The translations under genes were made by a program, and so were the position numbers. Below are positions 43,642 to 56,069 of a stretch of 64,000 nt of DNA, one piece after another; position 1 is the first letter of the stretch, and each line of letters opens with the position of its first letter. Below the pieces are notes generated by a model, which was not told the DNA's origin, did no database searches, and saw only the letters and a list, made by a program, of their open reading frames with translations. The DNA comes from Pseudanabaena biceps (GTDB taxonomy: Bacteria; Cyanobacteriota; Cyanobacteriia; Pseudanabaenales; Pseudanabaenaceae): NCBI GenBank assembly GCA_013361095.1, contig JAATWA010000001.1:3193001-3257000 (forward strand), given 5' to 3'.

Positions 43642-46600
43642 TTATGCTGTAACTAACTCGGAGCCAGTGGGAGACTTGCGGACATGGATTTGAGTAGGCA
43701 AGCGATCGGCTAGGCTTTGAATATGAGTAATTACACCGATCATCCGATCTTGTTGGCGTAAGGATTCGAGGATCTGGGTGACGGATTCAAGGGTTTCGCT
43801 GTCTAAAGTGCCAAATCCTTCATCTAAGAAAAGGCTGCCTAGTTCAATTCCCATCGATAATCTTTCTGAAAGTGCTAAAGCCATAGATAGAGAAGCTGCA
43901 AAGGTTTCTCCCCCTGATAGAGTCCGCACGCGCCGCTTTTCGCCACCATTCCAATTATCCGATACCCAATAGTCACCGCTTTCGATTTGCAGAGTGTAGC
44001 GATCTTCAGACAGTTGTTGCAATAGCACGGAAGCTCGACTAGCGAGTTCCTGTTGCAGACTATCGAGAATATATTCTTGGAACTTGTTAGATTGGAGGTC
44101 TTGAGCAAGGGTGTGATAGGTTAACTCTTGAGACTGCAAAGCTAATTTGCGTTCCTCGATCGCTTGAGATTCTTGGCATTTTTGATGGGCTTGCTCTAGC
44201 CAAGCTTTGATCGCCGCCCGACTCTCATTGGCTAATTGTAATTCCTGTTCAAGCTGATTTAGGGTTTCGCGGAGAGTGAGGATCGCTTGCTCATCGGTAT
44301 GTTGATCGGCGATCGCTTCGGTGATCACTTGCAAACGAGTAGTTAGCTCTTGGACTTGACGCTGATAGGTGGTAATTTCCTGTTGCCAAGCTTCTATTTG
44401 CGATCGCGAAGTTTGAGCGGCGAGAAACTCGGCTTCGCTAATGTTGAGATTGCTAAGTTCTAATTGCCAATTAAGTTCTAGTTGATCACAATCAGCGATC
44501 GCTTGATCATGCTCTTGCTGGGCGGTCATCGTGGCAGACTCTGACTTAATCAAGTTCTCACGGGCTTGCTGATGCGCGATCGCCACAGATTCCAAGCGAT
44601 CGCTGAGTTCTACTTTTTGGGCTAGCGTCTCGCGCTGCAAGATCTCATAACTTTTGCCTGCGGTGATTGCTTGTAGCTGCTGCATGATTCCTTGTAGTTG
44701 AGATTGACGTAGCTCTCTCTCATGTGTCGCTTTCTGCATTTCGAGTTCCGCTAGTTGCAGATTTTCGCGGATTGTATTGAGTTTAGTTTCCGCATTTTGT
44801 AAGTTAATTATTGATGCTGAACTTTCCTGAGCTAGTTTCTGATGGGCTTGCTCTTGAATTTCCAAGGCTTGGCGATCGCGAATAATCGCATCGGCTGTCC
44901 AAGGGGTTTGCAGGATCTGATCAATTTGTAATTGCCAACTTTGGACTTGATGCTCTAGATCTGTGGATTCTTGAGACTGAGCCTGTAATTGCAGTTGTGA
45001 AGTTCCTAGATTAGTTTCTACTTTAATCCGATCTTCCCGCAAACTTGCTAACTGGTTAACTTTAAGTTCACGCTGCTGTTGTAAAGTCTTAATTTCAATT
45101 AACTTGATCGCGGGCAACTCAGGCAATCCAACAATCACATAGTGATTGTTGCAAACAGGACAAAGATCGCCATCGTGGAGTTCAGTGCGTAAGGCATGAG
45201 CATGACTGCTTTGAAGTGCTTGAAAATTAGAAGCTTCGGCGGCGGCGATATCCAGATTTAGTTGAGTAACTTCACTTTCAGCATTAGCGATCGCAGGTTG
45301 CGATATGGCTAATTGATTGGTTAGTTGATTTACTTCATTTTTGATTTGCTCAAGTTTTTGCTGTTGTTTAGCAAAGTTGTTTTGCAAAATTTGCCATTGC
45401 GATAATGCAGCGGATACTTGGTGCAATTTTTCTAGTCGGCTGACATCACGAGGAGAATTAGCGATCGCCAATTCAATTTTTTGCAGAGCTTGGGTAGCAT
45501 TTTGGAACGCAGTCTCCGCTAATTTTGTGTCTTTTTCAAGTTTAGAGAATGCTTGTGATCGCGCTTGGAGATTTTGCTCCGCTCTATTTAATTCTGCTTC
45601 AGATTGTTGTTGTTGCTGGTGGAGAGACTCCGCGATCGCTAATTTGCGCTCTTGTTCTGCAATCAGAGCTTGAGTTGCTAAACTCTCAGTCTGAACTTGT
45701 TTAAGGATTTGTTGTTGCTGCTCTAAGTTGGTTTGATCGTTGGCTAGCTTTTGCTTGGCATTGGTTAGGGACGCGATCGCAGTTTGGACTCGCTGACGAG
45801 TGGTTTGTAAAATCTTCCAATTCCCCGCAATTGCATGAGCCGCCTGAGCAGAATGGAGTTTAGTTTTTAGGATTTGTATTTGATCGGCATCCTGCTGTAG
45901 AGTCCCTATCTGAATAGAAAGCTGTTTATATTGCTGTATTTGTGACAATAATCGCTCTTCTGCATCCAAAATCTTTCGATTTTGCTTAGTTTTAATGTCT
46001 AGCTCAGGAATACTAACTTCTAACTGCTCTAATTCTTTTTGTTTTGCTTCTACATCGTCAATGGTGGGGGCTTGCATTCCTTCCAAAACTAGCTCTAGTC
46101 CTTCTCGCTCAGCCTTAAACCGACTGGTGCGATCGCTTGCCTCCTTCCGCATCTGCTCAAAAATCTGAAACCCTGCTAACTGTCGCAATATCTCTCGACG
46201 TTTGCTAGCCTCACCCTTAAGGAACTCGTCAAACTGTCCTTGTGGCAAGATGATCACACGGGTAAAAGTCTCAAAATCCATACCGATGATCTCTTCCACT
46301 TTTTGAGTGGCGCATCTATCCCAAACATCATCGATTAATTCTTCTAACAGAAAGTTTTTGATGTCAGTTTTGCCACGATTGCGCCATGTGCGTAAAGCTC
46401 TATATTGCTTTTGGCGCATCTCAAACCGCAGTTCTATCTTTAGCTGTGTCGCCCCTTGACTAACTAATTCCCGCGATGAGTTGGGCTTTTGAGCGACTCG
46501 ATCATACAGAGCAAAAGTGATTGCATCTAATAACGAGGTCTTGCCTGCGCCTGTGGCTCCTGTAATCGCAAATAAATCAAGACTAGAAAAGTCTAATACT

Positions 46601-46653
46601 TGACGAGTTCGGAAACTAGTAAATCCTTCAATAATTAACTCAATGGGGCGCAT
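43642..46653 (-). CDS. sbcC: Exonuclease subunit SbcC (Rad50-like ATPase)
   Basis: The ATPase/coiled-coil partner of the SbcD nuclease, which processes DNA ends and hairpins. The 1003-residue protein has Walker A GATGAGKT at 32-39, long coiled coils (Gln/Leu/Glu-rich), the zinc hook CPVC near residue 496, a C-terminal signature LSGGETF and Walker B LFLDEGFGTLD. sbcD is not adjacent here. Given the many long palindromes in this DNA, which SbcCD can cleave as hairpins, the genome must tolerate them or balance this activity. Confidence 0.95.
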   Translation of the reverse strand: MRPIELIIEGFTSFRTRQVLDFSSLDLFAITGATGAGKTSLLDAITFALYDRVAQKPNSSRELVSQGATQLKIELRFEMRQKQYRALRTWRNRGKTDIKNFLLEELIDDVWDRCATQKVEEIIGMDFETFTRVIILPQGQFDEFLKGEASKRREILRQLAGFQIFEQMRKEASDRTSRFKAEREGLELVLEGMQAPTIDDVEAKQKELEQLEVSIPELDIKTKQNRKILDAEERLLSQIQQYKQLSIQIGTLQQDADQIQILKTKLHSAQAAHAIAGNWKILQTTRQRVQTAIASLTNAKQKLANDQTNLEQQQQILKQVQTESLATQALIAEQERKLAIAESLHQQQQQSEAELNRAEQNLQARSQAFSKLEKDTKLAETAFQNATQALQKIELAIANSPRDVSRLEKLHQVSAALSQWQILQNNFAKQQQKLEQIKNEVNQLTNQLAISQPAIANAESEVTQLNLDIAAAEASNFQALQSSHAHALRTELHDGDLCPVCNNHYVIVGLPELPAIKLIEIKTLQQQRELKVNQLASLREDRIKVETNLGTSQLQLQAQSQESTDLEHQVQSWQLQIDQILQTPWTADAIIRDRQALEIQEQAHQKLAQESSASIINLQNAETKLNTIRENLQLAELEMQKATHERELRQSQLQGIMQQLQAITAGKSYEILQRETLAQKVELSDRLESVAIAHQQARENLIKSESATMTAQQEHDQAIADCDQLELNWQLELSNLNISEAEFLAAQTSRSQIEAWQQEITTYQRQVQELTTRLQVITEAIADQHTDEQAILTLRETLNQLEQELQLANESRAAIKAWLEQAHQKCQESQAIEERKLALQSQELTYHTLAQDLQSNKFQEYILDSLQQELASRASVLLQQLSEDRYTLQIESGDYWVSDNWNGGEKRRVRTLSGGETFAASLSMALALSERLSMGIELGSLFLDEGFGTLDSETLESVTQILESLRQQDRMIGVITHIQSLADRLPTQIHVRKSPTGSELVTA

Positions 46654-46773
46654 GACTAATCTCTATAATAAATTTTGCTTACGCAGTTGCGGCGCAAGCA
46701 CCACAACTGCGTCCTAGAGATTGAATGTTTGTTGGACAAAACACTCTTATTCCCTTCGCAGTGAAAAATTAGA

Positions 46774-46890
46774 CATTGCGGCGCTTCGCGCCGCAATGCT
46801 AGTTATTGGTTTTTAATGTGTATTTTGATACTGGGAAGGGAGTATTTAAAAAGTCCCTACACCGCCAATAATCGCGGCTTAGGGACTTTT
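46774..46890. terminator. Two hairpins between katG and sbcC
   Basis: 46774-46798 is a short CATTGCGGCGC-TTC-GCGCCGCAATG repeat. 46849-46890 pairs AAAAGTCCCTA with TAGGGACTTTT around an imperfect GC-rich middle and is the likely katG terminator. Confidence 0.6.
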
Positions 46891-46898
46891 ACCGAAAA

Positions 46899-49109
<2,211 letters not shown>

Positions 49110-49368
49110 TCACAAATATGGAATGACTCAATTGTCCAAAAGCGACTTTTTTGTCATTGCTACCAGTCTATCCAGCTATTCTATTTAGTTTAGCAGCCCT
49201 AGACAAGCTTTGACTGCTAAAAATCGCCTCTCACGGGTCGAATCCAGACTACTCTCTTTTGAGGATTTGACGGCGCATCGCGCCGTCTATCTTGACTGGA
49301 CTAACACTAATTATTTAATTGGGGAAACATTTATGTCATAGTTTTCTGAATACTTGGGGTCATTGACT

Positions 49369-50235
49369 ATGCTTGGGAGCGTCTTAGGAACAACAAAAAT
49401 TTTGGGCGTGATGGGTTTTCCCGTCAGTCATAGCCTTTCACCCGTGATGCACAATGCCGCGATCGCAGCGATGGGATTGGACTATGTATATGTGCCATTA
49501 CCGATTCCTGTGGAAAGCTTAGCAACAGCGATCGCAGGATTAAAAGCGGTGCAGTCAATCCAAGGTTTTAACTTGACGATTCCCCATAAAGTTGAAGTGA
49601 TCCCCTTGTTAGATGAAATCTTGCCGATCGCCAAATCAGTGGGCGCAGTGAACACAGTCAAGCGGATTGGCGATCGCTGGGTGGGGACAAATACTGATGT
49701 CGCAGGATTTTTGGAGCCGCTCAAGCAACTTAAATATGATTGGTCAAGTATGCCCGCATTGATTTTGGGCAGTGGCGGGGCGGCGAAAGCAGTAGTGGCT
49801 GCTTGCCTAGAGCTAGGCTGTCCGATGATCCATGTAGTGGGACGAGATCCTAAGAAGATGAAAAAGTTTCATGGCACGATGACCAGTCAACTCCATGATT
49901 ACAATCTGCGCGTGCATCCTTGGGCTTCTATTCCTCATTTGCTAGAGGTGGCGGGGCTGGTGATCAATGCCACGCCCATCGGCATGGCGAATGATCCTCA
50001 TACCCCCATCTCTGAATTGGAAATGGCGCTGCTACCTCAAAATGCGATCGCCTATGACTTGATTTATACGCCTCGTCCTACTAAGTTCTTGCAGATTGCC
50101 GCAGCGCGAGGACTCAAGGCGATCGATGGTTTAGAAATGCTAATCAACCAAGGTGCGATCGCTCTAGAATTTTGGCTAGATCAACCCGTTCCTATTGAGA
50201 TTATGCGGCAAGCCTTGATTAAGCAACTTCACTAA
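49369..50235 (+). CDS. aroE: Shikimate dehydrogenase
   Basis: NADPH-dependent reduction of 3-dehydroshikimate to shikimate. Motifs: GFPVSHSLSPVMHNAA (shikimate binding), FNLTIPHKVEV with the catalytic Lys, NTDVAGF with the Asp, the LGSGGAAKAVVAA Rossmann loop and VINATPIGM. I prefer the ATG that gives MLGSVLGTTKILGVMG; a TTG five codons upstream is also open. About 288 residues. It is one of three shikimate genes in the window, not clustered with the others. Confidence 0.95.
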   Translation: MLGSVLGTTKILGVMGFPVSHSLSPVMHNAAIAAMGLDYVYVPLPIPVESLATAIAGLKAVQSIQGFNLTIPHKVEVIPLLDEILPIAKSVGAVNTVKRIGDRWVGTNTDVAGFLEPLKQLKYDWSSMPALILGSGGAAKAVVAACLELGCPMIHVVGRDPKKMKKFHGTMTSQLHDYNLRVHPWASIPHLLEVAGLVINATPIGMANDPHTPISELEMALLPQNAIAYDLIYTPRPTKFLQIAAARGLKAIDGLEMLINQGAIALEFWLDQPVPIEIMRQALIKQLH

Positions 50236-50275
50236 TCCAATTAGCGATGCGCCCGCCCTATCGTTATAATGTTAT

Positions 50276-50449
50276 AAACCCAAGAACATTTTAAAAGGCT
50301 CGCAAAGCGAGCCTTTTACAGCCATGCCAAAACCCAATAGAGAGTTGCGGCGCAAAGCGCCGCAACTCTCTATTGGGTTTTGGGTCTTAACTTAGCTGGC
50401 TACAGCTGTAAAAATGTTCTTGGGTTTTAAGAGAGCGGAAAACGCTGTA
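50276..50449. repeat. Nested palindromes: one repeat inserted within another
   Basis: The outer arms AAACCCAAGAACATTT (50276-50291) and complement (50412-50427) are separated by about 120 bp. That insert holds a small hairpin (AAAAGGCTCGC-AAA-GCGAGCCTTTT) and a full AAAACCCAATAGAGAGTTGC-type palindrome (50329-50381) with the GCGGCGC core. The right side continues into the module AAGAGAGCGGAAAACGCTGTA. This fits insertion of one family member into another. Confidence 0.65.
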
Positions 50450-50498
50450 TCTTTTATTGCTGTATTTATTGTCTGAATTGAAATTGAATTAAACTTTT

Positions 50499-53135
50499 AT
50501 GGCTAGCCTTCCTTCCCTTACTGGTGCTGAAATCCGTGCAAAATTCCTCAATTTTTTTGAGGAACGTGGACACAAAGTATTGCCCAGTGCCTCCCTCGTG
50601 CCAGCCGACCCCACTGTATTGCTAACGATCGCGGGGATGCTGCCATTTAAGCCCATATTCCTAGGACAACAAGAGCCTGAAGTGCCTCGCGCCACGACTT
50701 CTCAAAAATGTATTCGCACCAATGACATTGAGAATGTCGGTCGAACCGCGCGTCACCATACTTTTTTCGAGATGTTAGGAAACTTCAGCTTTGGTGACTA
50801 TTTTAAAAAAGAAGCGATCGCTTGGGGCTGGGAATTAGTCACTAAGGTGTTTCAATTATCACCAGATCGCCTCGTGGTCAGCGTTTACCACACCGATGAG
50901 GATGCCTTTGCAATTTGGCGCGATGCGATCGGTATCCCTGCCCATCGGATTCAGCGTATGGGTGATGACAATTTCTGGGCTTCGGGGGCGACAGGTCCCT
51001 GTGGACCTTGCTCAGAGATTTATTACGACTTCCATCCCGAACTCGGTGATGAGCATATTGATCTAGAAGATGATTCGCGATTTTTGGAGATTTACAATCT
51101 TGTCTTCATGGAGCTAAACCGTGACGCTGAAGGGAATTTGACCAAACTCAAGAAGCAAAATATTGATACAGGCTTGGGTCTGGAAAGAATGGCGCAAGTA
51201 TTGCAAGGCGTGCCTAATAACTATGAGACTGACTTAATCTTTCCGATTATCAAAAAAGCTGCTGATATTGCCAAGGTGGATTATCACCAAAGCGATGAGC
51301 GGGTCAAGACTTCGCTGAAGGTAATTGGCGATCATGTGCGGTCAGTTGTGAATATGATTGCCGATGGCATTAATGCTTCTAATGTCGGTCGGGGCTATAT
51401 TTTACGTCGGCTTTTGCGGCGCGTAGTCCGTCATGGGCGCTTGATTGGAATTACAGGTACATTTGCTTCTGAAGTTGCGGAAGTGGCGATCGCTCTTTCT
51501 GAGTCAGTTTATCCGAATACTCGTGAAAGAGAACATATCATCAAAGATGAAATTCAGGTTGAAGAAGTTCGCTTTTTACAAACTTTAGAGCGTGGCGAGA
51601 AGCTGCTCGAAGAAATTTTAGCGAAGGCTGAAGTAAAGTCTAGCAAGACAATTTCGGGTGTTGATGCGTTCACGCTCTATGACACCTACGGATTTCCCCT
51701 TGAGTTAACCCAAGAGATTGCTGAAGAGGTAGGATTTACGGTTGATGCTGAAGGCTTCGAGGCAGAAATGAAGAAGCAACAGGAGCGATCGCAAGCGGCT
51801 CACGAAGACATCGACTTGATGGCAAAAGACAACTGGGCAAACATTGCCAAGGAAATTGGCAAGACTGAATTTCTCGGCTATACAGAACTGAGCACCACCG
51901 CCAATGTAAAAGCAATTCTCGTCAATGGTGAATTAGTAAAAACTGCGATCGCTGGCAATAAAGTCCAAATCGTTTTGGATCGCACCCCTTTCTATGCCGA
52001 ATCTGGCGGACAGGTTGGTGATAGGGGCTATCTAGCCATAGGCGAAGCGATCGCCCAAATTAGTGATGTGCAGAAGCAAGCAGATTTATTCATTCACATT
52101 GGGCAAATCGAGCGTGGTGAGATTAACGTCGGCGATCAGGTCAATGCTCAGATTGCGATTTCCGAACGTCGCCGCATTCAATCACACCACACCGCTACTC
52201 ATCTGCTCCAAGCAGCCTTGAAAAAAATCGTCGATCCTAACGTTTCCCAAGCAGGATCTTTGGTTGATGGCGATCGCCTCCGTTTTGACTTCAATCTCAA
52301 TCGTGCGGTTACGGCTGAAGAGATTCATCAAATTGAATTACAAATCAATAATTGGATTGCCGAAGCTCATGACTCGATAATTGAAGTTCTACCAATCGCC
52401 GAAGCCAAAGCTAAAGGCGCGATCGCCATGTTTGGAGAGAAGTATGGTGCAGAAGTGCGTGTGATTGATATTCCTCAAGTGTCAATGGAGCTTTGCGGCG
52501 GTACTCATGTCAAGAATACTAGTGAGATTGGCTTGTTCAAAATCATTGCGGAGGCAGGCGTTGCTTCAGGAGTTCGCCGTATTGAGGCGATCGCAGGACA
52601 AGCAGTTCTCGAATATCTGACCCTGCGAGACAACATCACCAAGGATTTGAGCGATCGCTTTAAGATCAAGCCCGAAGAAATTGGCGATCGCATTACAGGA
52701 TTGCAACAGGAACTCAAAAACGCTCACAAAGAAGTCGAACACCTCAAGCAGTCCCTAGCTCTCGTCAAAGCCGATAGTCTGATCCATGAAGCCGAAGCTG
52801 TGGGTAAGTTTAAGATTTTGGTGGCTCAGATTCCTGATATTGAAGCTGAGGCTCTCAAAGCCGCCGCCGAAAAACTCTCATCAAAATTGGGTGATAGTGC
52901 GGTGGTGTTAGGTTCTTTTAGCGAAGATGGGAAGGTGACTTTAGTTGCTTCCTTCAGCAAAGAAGCAATTGCTAAGGGCTTACAAGCAGGTAAATTTATC
53001 GGCGCGATCGCTAAAATTTGTGGTGGCGGCGGCGGCGGTCGTCCTAATCTCGCTCAAGCAGGTGGTAAGGATGTCGCTAAATTGCCAGAAGCTCTTGAAG
53101 TAGCCGAAGCTCAATTAAAAGCAGCTCTTGGTTAA
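50499..53135 (+). CDS. alaS: Alanine-tRNA ligase
   Basis: A class II aminoacyl-tRNA synthetase. The catalytic domain ([21 protein letters not shown] and the [12 protein letters not shown] region) is followed by the tRNA-recognition helices, the editing domain with [12 protein letters not shown] and CGGTHVKNT (zinc site), and a C-terminal DHHA1/C-Ala domain with [15 protein letters not shown]. Length 878 is standard. It is a single plus-strand gene with an intrinsic terminator. Confidence 0.98.
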   Translation: MASLPSLTGAEIRAKFLNFFEERGHKVLPSASLVPADPTVLLTIAGMLPFKPIFLGQQEPEVPRATTSQKCIRTNDIENVGRTARHHTFFEMLGNFSFGDYFKKEAIAWGWELVTKVFQLSPDRLVVSVYHTDEDAFAIWRDAIGIPAHRIQRMGDDNFWASGATGPCGPCSEIYYDFHPELGDEHIDLEDDSRFLEIYNLVFMELNRDAEGNLTKLKKQNIDTGLGLERMAQVLQGVPNNYETDLIFPIIKKAADIAKVDYHQSDERVKTSLKVIGDHVRSVVNMIADGINASNVGRGYILRRLLRRVVRHGRLIGITGTFASEVAEVAIALSESVYPNTREREHIIKDEIQVEEVRFLQTLERGEKLLEEILAKAEVKSSKTISGVDAFTLYDTYGFPLELTQEIAEEVGFTVDAEGFEAEMKKQQERSQAAHEDIDLMAKDNWANIAKEIGKTEFLGYTELSTTANVKAILVNGELVKTAIAGNKVQIVLDRTPFYAESGGQVGDRGYLAIGEAIAQISDVQKQADLFIHIGQIERGEINVGDQVNAQIAISERRRIQSHHTATHLLQAALKKIVDPNVSQAGSLVDGDRLRFDFNLNRAVTAEEIHQIELQINNWIAEAHDSIIEVLPIAEAKAKGAIAMFGEKYGAEVRVIDIPQVSMELCGGTHVKNTSEIGLFKIIAEAGVASGVRRIEAIAGQAVLEYLTLRDNITKDLSDRFKIKPEEIGDRITGLQQELKNAHKEVEHLKQSLALVKADSLIHEAEAVGKFKILVAQIPDIEAEALKAAAEKLSSKLGDSAVVLGSFSEDGKVTLVASFSKEAIAKGLQAGKFIGAIAKICGGGGGGRPNLAQAGGKDVAKLPEALEVAEAQLKAALG

Positions 53136-53174
53136 ACCCTCAAAAATCCACCTCACAATGCTTTACTCTTCCTT

Positions 53175-53223
53175 AAAAAACAAAAGAGTTGGGGTGCGAA
53201 GTACCCCAACTCTTTTGTTTTTT
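53175..53223 (+). terminator. Terminator downstream of alaS
   Basis: Stem AAAAAACAAAAGAGTTGGGGT with its exact complement around a seven-base loop, ending in T6; a strong intrinsic terminator. Confidence 0.7.
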
Positions 53224-53334
53224 GTCTTCGTCCTAATATTGATGACTATATCCATACCTTAATTCAACAAATGGGGAACAATATCACCCTTTTTTGTAAC
53301 ATCAGTAATTAAGGAGGAAATAGCCATTTACAAG

Positions 53335-53410
53335 CAGCAATTCTCATCATAAATCAGCTTTTGGGATTTTCAGCACCGAAGGTGCTGAAAATCCCAAAAG
53401 CTGATTTATA
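53335..53410. repeat. Half copy of MITE family A at the 3' end of phhB
   Basis: It starts CAGCAATTCTCATCATAAAT and continues as a hairpin, ATCAGCTTTTGGGATTTTCAGC and complement. The hairpin contributes the stop codon of the minus-strand phhB gene. The right terminal repeat is absent. Confidence 0.6.
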
Positions 53411-53687
53411 AGTCATTTATTTTTTGGGCTAAGTCAATATCCAGATTACTTATTCCATCTACATCATGAGTTGTCAGATCAATTACTACGCGATTATAGA
53501 CATTAAAAAATTCGGGATGATGCACCATTTTCTCAGCAGCAAAGGCAACTTTAGTCATAAATGTAAAAGCTTCCACAAAGCTATCAAATTTAAAAGCTCG
53601 ATTTAACTTCCCATTAACCACTTTCCACTCAGGTAATTGCGCGATCGCCTCGGTAATCTGTTTGTCTGTTAATTTTTGGGGATTCAT
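53406..53687 (-). CDS. phhB: Pterin-4a-carbinolamine dehydratase-like protein
   Basis: A 93-residue PCD/DCoH-fold protein that dehydrates 4a-hydroxytetrahydrobiopterin. The active-site motif MVHHPEFFNVYNRVVIDLTTHD contains the paired His and the later His-Asp. In cyanobacteria without a phenylalanine hydroxylase such proteins have other, poorly known roles. The 3' end coincides with a repeat. Confidence 0.9.
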   Translation of the reverse strand: MNPQKLTDKQITEAIAQLPEWKVVNGKLNRAFKFDSFVEAFTFMTKVAFAAEKMVHHPEFFNVYNRVVIDLTTHDVDGISNLDIDLAQKINDL

Positions 53688-53772
53688 AAAAATGAGATAA
53701 TAAGATTTTTAGATTGATTTTCTAGCATAATAGAAAGCCCAGAGAAGTCTATGGTACAGACTTTAGTAATTA

Positions 53773-53811
53773 AGAGAAGATGTTCTCATGCTTAATGGGA
53801 ACATCTTCTCT
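53773..53811. terminator. Hairpin upstream of phhB
   Basis: AGAGAAGATGTTC pairs with GAACATCTTCTCT around a 13-base loop, between the CsbD-like gene and phhB. It probably ends the csbD transcript. Confidence 0.55.
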
Positions 53812-53847
53812 TGTTATCGCCTAGCGGCAGGCTAGAGCGAAACTCTA

Positions 53848-54030
53848 TTAGTCAACAACTTTTTTGACTTGATCCTTTACATCTTCAGAGGCATGACGGA
53901 CTTTTGCTTCAGCTTGTTTTGCCTTGCCTTCCAACTGATCTTTAGTGTCACCAGTCAGATCTCCGACTGCTTCTTGCACTTTACCTTCAACATTTTTGGC
54001 AGTTGCTTTAGCTCTATTTTCTAAACTCAT
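53848..54030 (-). CDS. CsbD family stress protein
   Basis: A 60-residue, highly charged, Lys/Glu/Ala-rich protein: NRAKATAKNVEGKVQEAVGDLTGD followed by KDQLEGKAKQAEAKVRHASEDVKD, the CsbD pattern. Members are induced by general stress in other bacteria; their molecular role is unknown. AGGAAT about seven bases before the ATG may be its ribosome binding site. Confidence 0.9.
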   Translation of the reverse strand: MSLENRAKATAKNVEGKVQEAVGDLTGDTKDQLEGKAKQAEAKVRHASEDVKDQVKKVVD

Positions 54031-54296
54031 GATAGATTCCTTCTGTAATTAGATAAGATGTACTTAAAATGTCAGAGTCGAATTATTCTCTGGCATTTAC
54101 AGCGATCGCTAGTTTTGTTAGGACATAAAACCAGAAGATGCCTTACGGTGTGCCGCAACTCATTTCTGGACTTATTCCCTAATGCTAGTGGTGATAGCCA
54201 TGTCATCACTGTGACAGACGATCGCTTGAGTTCATGAATGAATTGATTGATTAAAATACAAATCGTAATTCCAAGACTAAAGAAAGTAGAAATCCC

Positions 54297-55001
54297 TTGA
54301 GCAGTTCATCATTTTGGCTAATGCTAGCCATAGGTAATACCAGAATTAGAGCAGCAGTTTTTGATCGCGACCGCCAAATAGTTGCGAAATATGCTTGTGT
54401 GCATCAGGATTTATCGCAGTTAGAAGCAGAACTATGCGATCGCAATTTTGTCAAAATTGCGATCGCATCAGTGGTAACAGATATCAATACTTGCTGGCAT
54501 GGTCTAGGTCAGACCCAAATTATCAGGACTTCAGATGTGCCATTACAAAATCTATATCCGACAATGGGAGTTGATCGTGCGTTAGCCGCTTTGGGGGCGG
54601 GAGAGATCTATGGCTATCCTGTGCTAGTGATTGATGCGGGAACAGCTTTGACCTTAACAGGGATTGATGCCAATCAAAATCTGGTTGGTGGCGCGATCGT
54701 GGCGGGATTGCGATCGCAATTTACGAGTTTACATCACCATACAGCAGCTTTGCCCTCGGTAATTATTCCCGAAGATTTACCGCCGCGTTGGGCAACAAAT
54801 ACTACTGATGCTATGCAGGGAGGTGTGGCTCATTTATTCTTATCTGGATTGCAGTCTTATATTGATGATTGGCGATCGCAGTTTCCTGATAGTCAAATAA
54901 TCATGACAGGCGGTGACAGCGATCGGTTAAAGCATTGGGGATTGTCAGTAGATGCAGTCAATTCCGATTTAATATTTTGGGGAATGTGTCATTGTCAATA
55001 A
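54297..55001 (+). CDS. coaX: Type III pantothenate kinase
   Basis: Phosphorylates pantothenate, the first step of coenzyme A synthesis. ASKHA-fold motifs are LAIGNTRIRAAVFD (phosphate 1), GVDRALAALGA, VIDAGTALTLTGID (phosphate 2) and GGAIVAGLRSQ. Length 234. The start is uncertain: TTG at 54297 gives SSSFWLMLAIGNT, whereas ATG at 54321 would begin at LAIGNT; the family often has a few residues before IGN, so I keep the longer form. Confidence 0.9.
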   Translation: MSSSSFWLMLAIGNTRIRAAVFDRDRQIVAKYACVHQDLSQLEAELCDRNFVKIAIASVVTDINTCWHGLGQTQIIRTSDVPLQNLYPTMGVDRALAALGAGEIYGYPVLVIDAGTALTLTGIDANQNLVGGAIVAGLRSQFTSLHHHTAALPSVIIPEDLPPRWATNTTDAMQGGVAHLFLSGLQSYIDDWRSQFPDSQIIMTGGDSDRLKHWGLSVDAVNSDLIFWGMCHCQ

Positions 55002-55106
55002 AAGTCTTGTTGCTTACGGCAAGGTAAAAATCAAAACTTACATATATGCGGTTGCCCTGTTCTAAAGTAAAATATTGCTAACTCTCTTCAAAATAAGGAT
55101 GTCACT

Positions 55107-55562
55107 ATGCCTTTGATTGCAACGGATAAAATTGTCAAAGATCTCGAAAAAGCGGGAGCTTTGGCTATGCGCGTCCCCCCAGAGGGTGGCTATGAAGGTC
55201 GCTACCAACTGCGGCTTAAAAATGCTGGCTATGATGTTCTGTTTATCACAGCAAGAGGGCTAGGTGATATCAACAGCTACCTAACGGAAGTACATGGTGT
55301 ACGCCCTGCTCACCTTGGTAAAACAGAAATTCGCACCTACTTTATCCCTCCAGCAATTCAGATGCGGCTAAATGCTTTACCTGCTAAGGCTAAAGGGCTA
55401 GTGGTCTGGCTAATTGAGGGCAAATATCTCTCTAAACAAGAATTGGAAACCCTAGCCCAAATCCCTGATCGCGATCCGCGCTTAAAAATTGTGATTGAAG
55501 TCGGTAGCGATCGCCAAGTGACTTGGCAACCGCTTAAGCAATCTAATGCTAGTGCTGCTTAG
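55107..55562 (+). CDS. ndhN: NAD(P)H-quinone oxidoreductase subunit N
   Basis: A peripheral subunit of the cyanobacterial/plastid NDH-1 complex on thylakoids, involved in cyclic electron flow, respiration and CO2 uptake. The 151-residue protein matches the family throughout, for example RVPPEGGYEGRYQLRLKNAGY, HGVRPAHLGKTEIRTYFIPP and GLVVWLIEGKYLSKQEL. Soluble, no membrane segment. AAGGA precedes the ATG. Confidence 0.96.
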   Translation: MPLIATDKIVKDLEKAGALAMRVPPEGGYEGRYQLRLKNAGYDVLFITARGLGDINSYLTEVHGVRPAHLGKTEIRTYFIPPAIQMRLNALPAKAKGLVVWLIEGKYLSKQELETLAQIPDRDPRLKIVIEVGSDRQVTWQPLKQSNASAA

Positions 55563-55569
55563 TAGTTTG

Positions 55570-55619
55570 ACACAATAAAAAAGCGATTGTTTACATCACA
55601 ATCGCTTTTTTATTGTGTT
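55570..55619. terminator. Bidirectional terminator between ndhN and kaiB
   Basis: Stem ACACAATAAAAAAGCGATTG and exact complement with a ten-base loop, A-rich on one side and T-rich on the other, between convergent genes. Confidence 0.7.
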
Positions 55620-55622
55620 AAT

Positions 55623-55690
55623 TACAGCCTATTGATGGTTTGTTTTGAAAGCGGCGCGAAGCGCCGCTTTCAAAAATCTTTCTGGGTTTT
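55623..55690. repeat. Partial modular palindromic repeat
   Basis: TACAGCCTATTGATGGTTTG, then the hairpin TTTGAAAGCGGCGC-GAA-GCGCCGCTTTCAAA, then TCTGGGTTTTAGG. It resembles the copies at 122-226 and 33656-33758 with another arm and a lost right module. Confidence 0.55.
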
Positions 55691-55721
55691 AGGTCAGCCA
55701 AGAATAAATGTCATCCAATAC

Positions 55722-56036
55722 CTATAGCTTTCGCAAATCTAGTCCCTTTAACACTTTTTCTTGATTAGATAAATCACCAATAATTTGCTTGAGAGGAAGA
55801 GGGAGCGTTTTAATCAGAGTTGGGACTGCAATAATTTGCTCTTTTCTGGCAATATGTGGCTGCTCAACTAAGTCAATTACTTCGATTTTGTATCTATCTT
55901 CGAGAAACTCCTCACAAATTCTTTGCAAATTTGCGATCGCCAAAGTAGACTTAGCAGATTTTCCTGCTATATATAGCCGTAACACCCATATTTCCTCTTG
56001 AGGAAGATTAGATTTATCTAGTGGATTAATAGACAT
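55722..56036 (-). CDS. kaiB: KaiB-like protein
   Basis: A 104-residue thioredoxin-like-fold protein with the KaiB pattern: WVLRLYIAGKSAKSTLAIANLQRICEE, YKIEVIDLVEQPHIARKEQIIAVPTLIKTLP, IIGDLS. In the core clock KaiB binds the phosphorylated KaiC ring. Here it follows a KaiC2-like gene on the same strand (gap 33 bp) without kaiA, so it probably belongs to the non-core KaiB2/KaiC2 class. N-terminal residues 1-14 are variable. Confidence 0.9.
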   Translation of the reverse strand: MSINPLDKSNLPQEEIWVLRLYIAGKSAKSTLAIANLQRICEEFLEDRYKIEVIDLVEQPHIARKEQIIAVPTLIKTLPLPLKQIIGDLSNQEKVLKGLDLRKL

Positions 56037-56069
56037 TTATTTGTGTATGTTAAGTTTCATTTAAGGCTT

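Noticed and set aside
49190..49260. GGGTCGAATCC near 49236, resembling a tRNA T-loop
   Set aside because: One base short of the T-arm consensus, and no acceptor stem, D-arm or anticodon arm can be folded around it.
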